33,193 nt of DNA, taken from contig CBCPMX010000098.1 in assembly GCA_965120355.1 (NCBI GenBank), forward strand, positions 1 through 33,193, in the 5' to 3' direction. A program made the position numbers and the translations under genes. Source of the stretch: CBCPMX01 sp965120355. GTDB lineage: Bacteria; Bacillota; Clostridia; Oscillospirales; Oscillospiraceae. The notes under the pieces are model-generated. The model searched no databases, was not told where the DNA came from, and was given only the letters and a program-made list of their open reading frames with translations. Below are positions 31,906 through 33,193 of the stretch, one piece after another (positions within the stretch are counted from its first letter, which is position 1; the number at the start of each line of letters is the position of its first letter).

Positions 31906-33193
31906 TTACCCGAGCGCGATTTCAATGGCCTCCCGGATGTTACGGACCCGCAGCAGCTCCAACCCTGCCGGGGCGGTCAACTTGCCGGTGCCGTGGCGGG
32001 GTAGGATACAGCGGGTGAAGCCCAGACGGACGATCTCGTTGAGCCGCTGCTCCATATGGGTTACGGAGCGGATTTCGCCGGTCAGACCGACTTCCCCAAT
32101 GGCAATGGTGCCGTTATCCACGGGCATGTCCCGGTAACAGGAGGCCACGGCGATGACCACCGGCAGGTCTGCCGCCGGTTCGTCCAGCGTCATGCCGCCG
32201 ATGACGTTGATATAGGCGTCGGAGGTGGACAGATGTAATCCGCCTCGTTTTTCCATCACGGCCAGCAGCAGCGCGGCGCGGTTAAAGTCAAAACCGTCGG
32301 TGGTGCGGCGCGGGACATTATAGCTGGTGGCGGTGACCAGCGCCTGCACCTCCGCCAGAATGGGCCGGGAGCCTTCAATGACGCAGGCCACGCAGGTGCC
32401 CGGTGTTCCCACAGGGCGGCCTGCCAGCAGCATTTCCGAGGGATTCGGCACCTCGATCAGCCCTTCTTCCTGCATTTCAAACACGCCGATCTCGTTGGTG
32501 GAGCCGAAGCGGTTTTTGACTGCCCGCAGAAGCCGGTAAGAGGTGTTGCGGTCGCCTTCAAAATAGAGCACGCAGTCCACCATATGTTCCAGTACCTTGG
32601 GACCGGCAATGGAGCCCTCTTTGTTGACGTGCCCCACCACAAAAATGGTCATACCGCTGGTTTTGGCCAACTGCATCAGGGTCATAGTGCAGGCTTTGAC
32701 TTGGGCCACAGAACCGGGGGCCGAAGTGCTGTCGCCGTTATAGAGTGTCTGAATGGAGTCGATGATCAGCAGATCCGGCATAAGTCCTTCCGCAGCCTCC
32801 AGCACGGTATCCATGTTGGTTTCGGAGAGGACATACAGGTCTTTTACCTGGACCCCCAGCCGCTGGGCGCGCATTTTCAGCTGCTGTTCGCTTTCTTCAC
32901 CGGAGATGTACAGCACCTTCCGGGTGGAACAGACAAAGGCGCAAATTTGCAGCAGCAGCGTGGATTTGCCGATGCCCGGCGCGCCGCCCACCAGCACCAG
33001 AGAGCCGGTAACCGCGCCGCCGCCCAGCACCCGGTCCAGTTCACCAAGACCGGTGAAAAAGCGAATTTCTTCTGTAGCCTCCACCTGATCCAGTGTCCGC
33101 GGTTTGCGGGCGCCTGCTGCGGCCAACACGGTTCCCTTCCCTGCCGCAGGCTTTTCCTGATATTCTGTAATGGTATTCCATGCGCCGCAGGCA
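31906..33193 (-). CDS. radA: DNA repair protein RadA (5' end outside window)
   Basis: RadA (Sms) is a RecA-like ATPase and DnaB-like helicase that extends recombination intermediates. The minus-strand frame is open to the window edge, where CGAWNTITEY, the end of the N-terminal C4 zinc finger, can be read, so only about 20-30 residues are missing. Walker A is GGAPGIGKST and Walker B DLLIIDSIQTLY. The RadA-specific KNRFGSTNEIGVFEM follows, and then the Lon-protease-like domain (DLPVVIAVASCYRDMPVDNG and GEVGLTGEIRSV). The C terminus is complete, ending IREAIEIALG. It is the first visible gene of the minus-strand unit with the HAD phosphatase and metalloprotease. Confidence 0.97.
   Translation of the reverse strand, partial: ACGAWNTITEYQEKPAAGKGTVLAAAGARKPRTLDQVEATEEIRFFTGLGELDRVLGGGAVTGSLVLVGGAPGIGKSTLLLQICAFVCSTRKVLYISGEESEQQLKMRAQRLGVQVKDLYVLSETNMDTVLEAAEGLMPDLLIIDSIQTLYNGDSTSAPGSVAQVKACTMTLMQLAKTSGMTIFVVGHVNKEGSIAGPKVLEHMVDCVLYFEGDRNTSYRLLRAVKNRFGSTNEIGVFEMQEEGLIEVPNPSEMLLAGRPVGTPGTCVACVIEGSRPILAEVQALVTATSYNVPRRTTDGFDFNRAALLLAVMEKRGGLHLSTSDAYINVIGGMTLDEPAADLPVVIAVASCYRDMPVDNGTIAIGEVGLTGEIRSVTHMEQRLNEIVRLGFTRCILPRHGTGKLTAPAGLELLRVRNIREAIEIALG

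Noticed and set aside
1..33193. CRISPR array, toxin-antitoxin pair, restriction or anti-phage system
   Set aside because: I looked for regular spaced repeats, nuclease or cas motifs and paired small genes; nothing beyond the short repeats listed was found.

Overview
The window is a chromosomal stretch of a spore-forming, low-to-mid GC Firmicute. The gene set (spoIIAA-spoIIAB-sigF, yunB, a valine T-box leader, era-yqzL-recO-mutS2) points to Clostridia. The style of the proteins (a PcrA with an insert after motif I, a PPi-type phosphofructokinase, a full-length pyruvate carboxylase, moderately high GC) suggests an Oscillospiraceae gut bacterium of the Flavonifractor/Oscillibacter/Lawsonibacter kind. 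The genus is inference; no database search was possible.

Layout. 1-3919 (+): 3' part of era, the tiny yqzL, recO and mutS2, a DNA/RNA maintenance cluster. 3950-4345 (+): HPr as its own transcription unit, with a near-consensus promoter and an intrinsic terminator. 4369-7913 (+): uvrC, rsmD, coaD and a coiled-coil protein. 8157-11757 (+): pyruvate carboxylase with its own promoter and terminator. 11792-15497 (+): a methyltransferase, then valS behind a T-box with GTC specifier. 15573-18506 (+): folC and the spoIIA operon, separated by a terminator that ends only 12 bases before spoIIAA. 18541-23816 (+): pcrA, yunB, ligA. 23818-26949 (+): a Xer-type recombinase behind a large AT-rich palindrome, then an orphan substrate-binding lipoprotein. 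26985-28643: a frameshifted amidase (-) diverging from an XRE-type regulator (+) that seems to have lost most of its DNA-binding domain. 28679-30045 (+): PPi-dependent phosphofructokinase with strong promoter and terminator. 30084-33193 (-): a 32-residue membrane peptide, a HExxH metalloprotease, a HAD phosphatase and the 3' part of radA.

How it fits together. Most of the window is core housekeeping: DNA repair and recombination (recO, mutS2, uvrC, pcrA, ligA, xer, radA), translation (era, rsmD, valS), cofactors (coaD, folC), central carbon flow (HPr, pyc, pfp) and commitment to forespore gene expression (spoIIA operon, yunB). The accessory material is concentrated at about 24.9-28.7 kb and 30.0-31.2 kb.

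I see no CRISPR array, insertion sequence, prophage, toxin-antitoxin pair, rRNA or tRNA, and no convincing new multi-gene system. The items most worth following up are regulatory and decay signals: the truncated regulator with perfect 12-bp tandem repeats in its leader, the amidase frameshift in an A5 tract, the terminator at the front of spoIIA, the palindrome before xer, the TTGAA/TTCAA dyads at the lipoprotein promoter, and the short membrane peptide.
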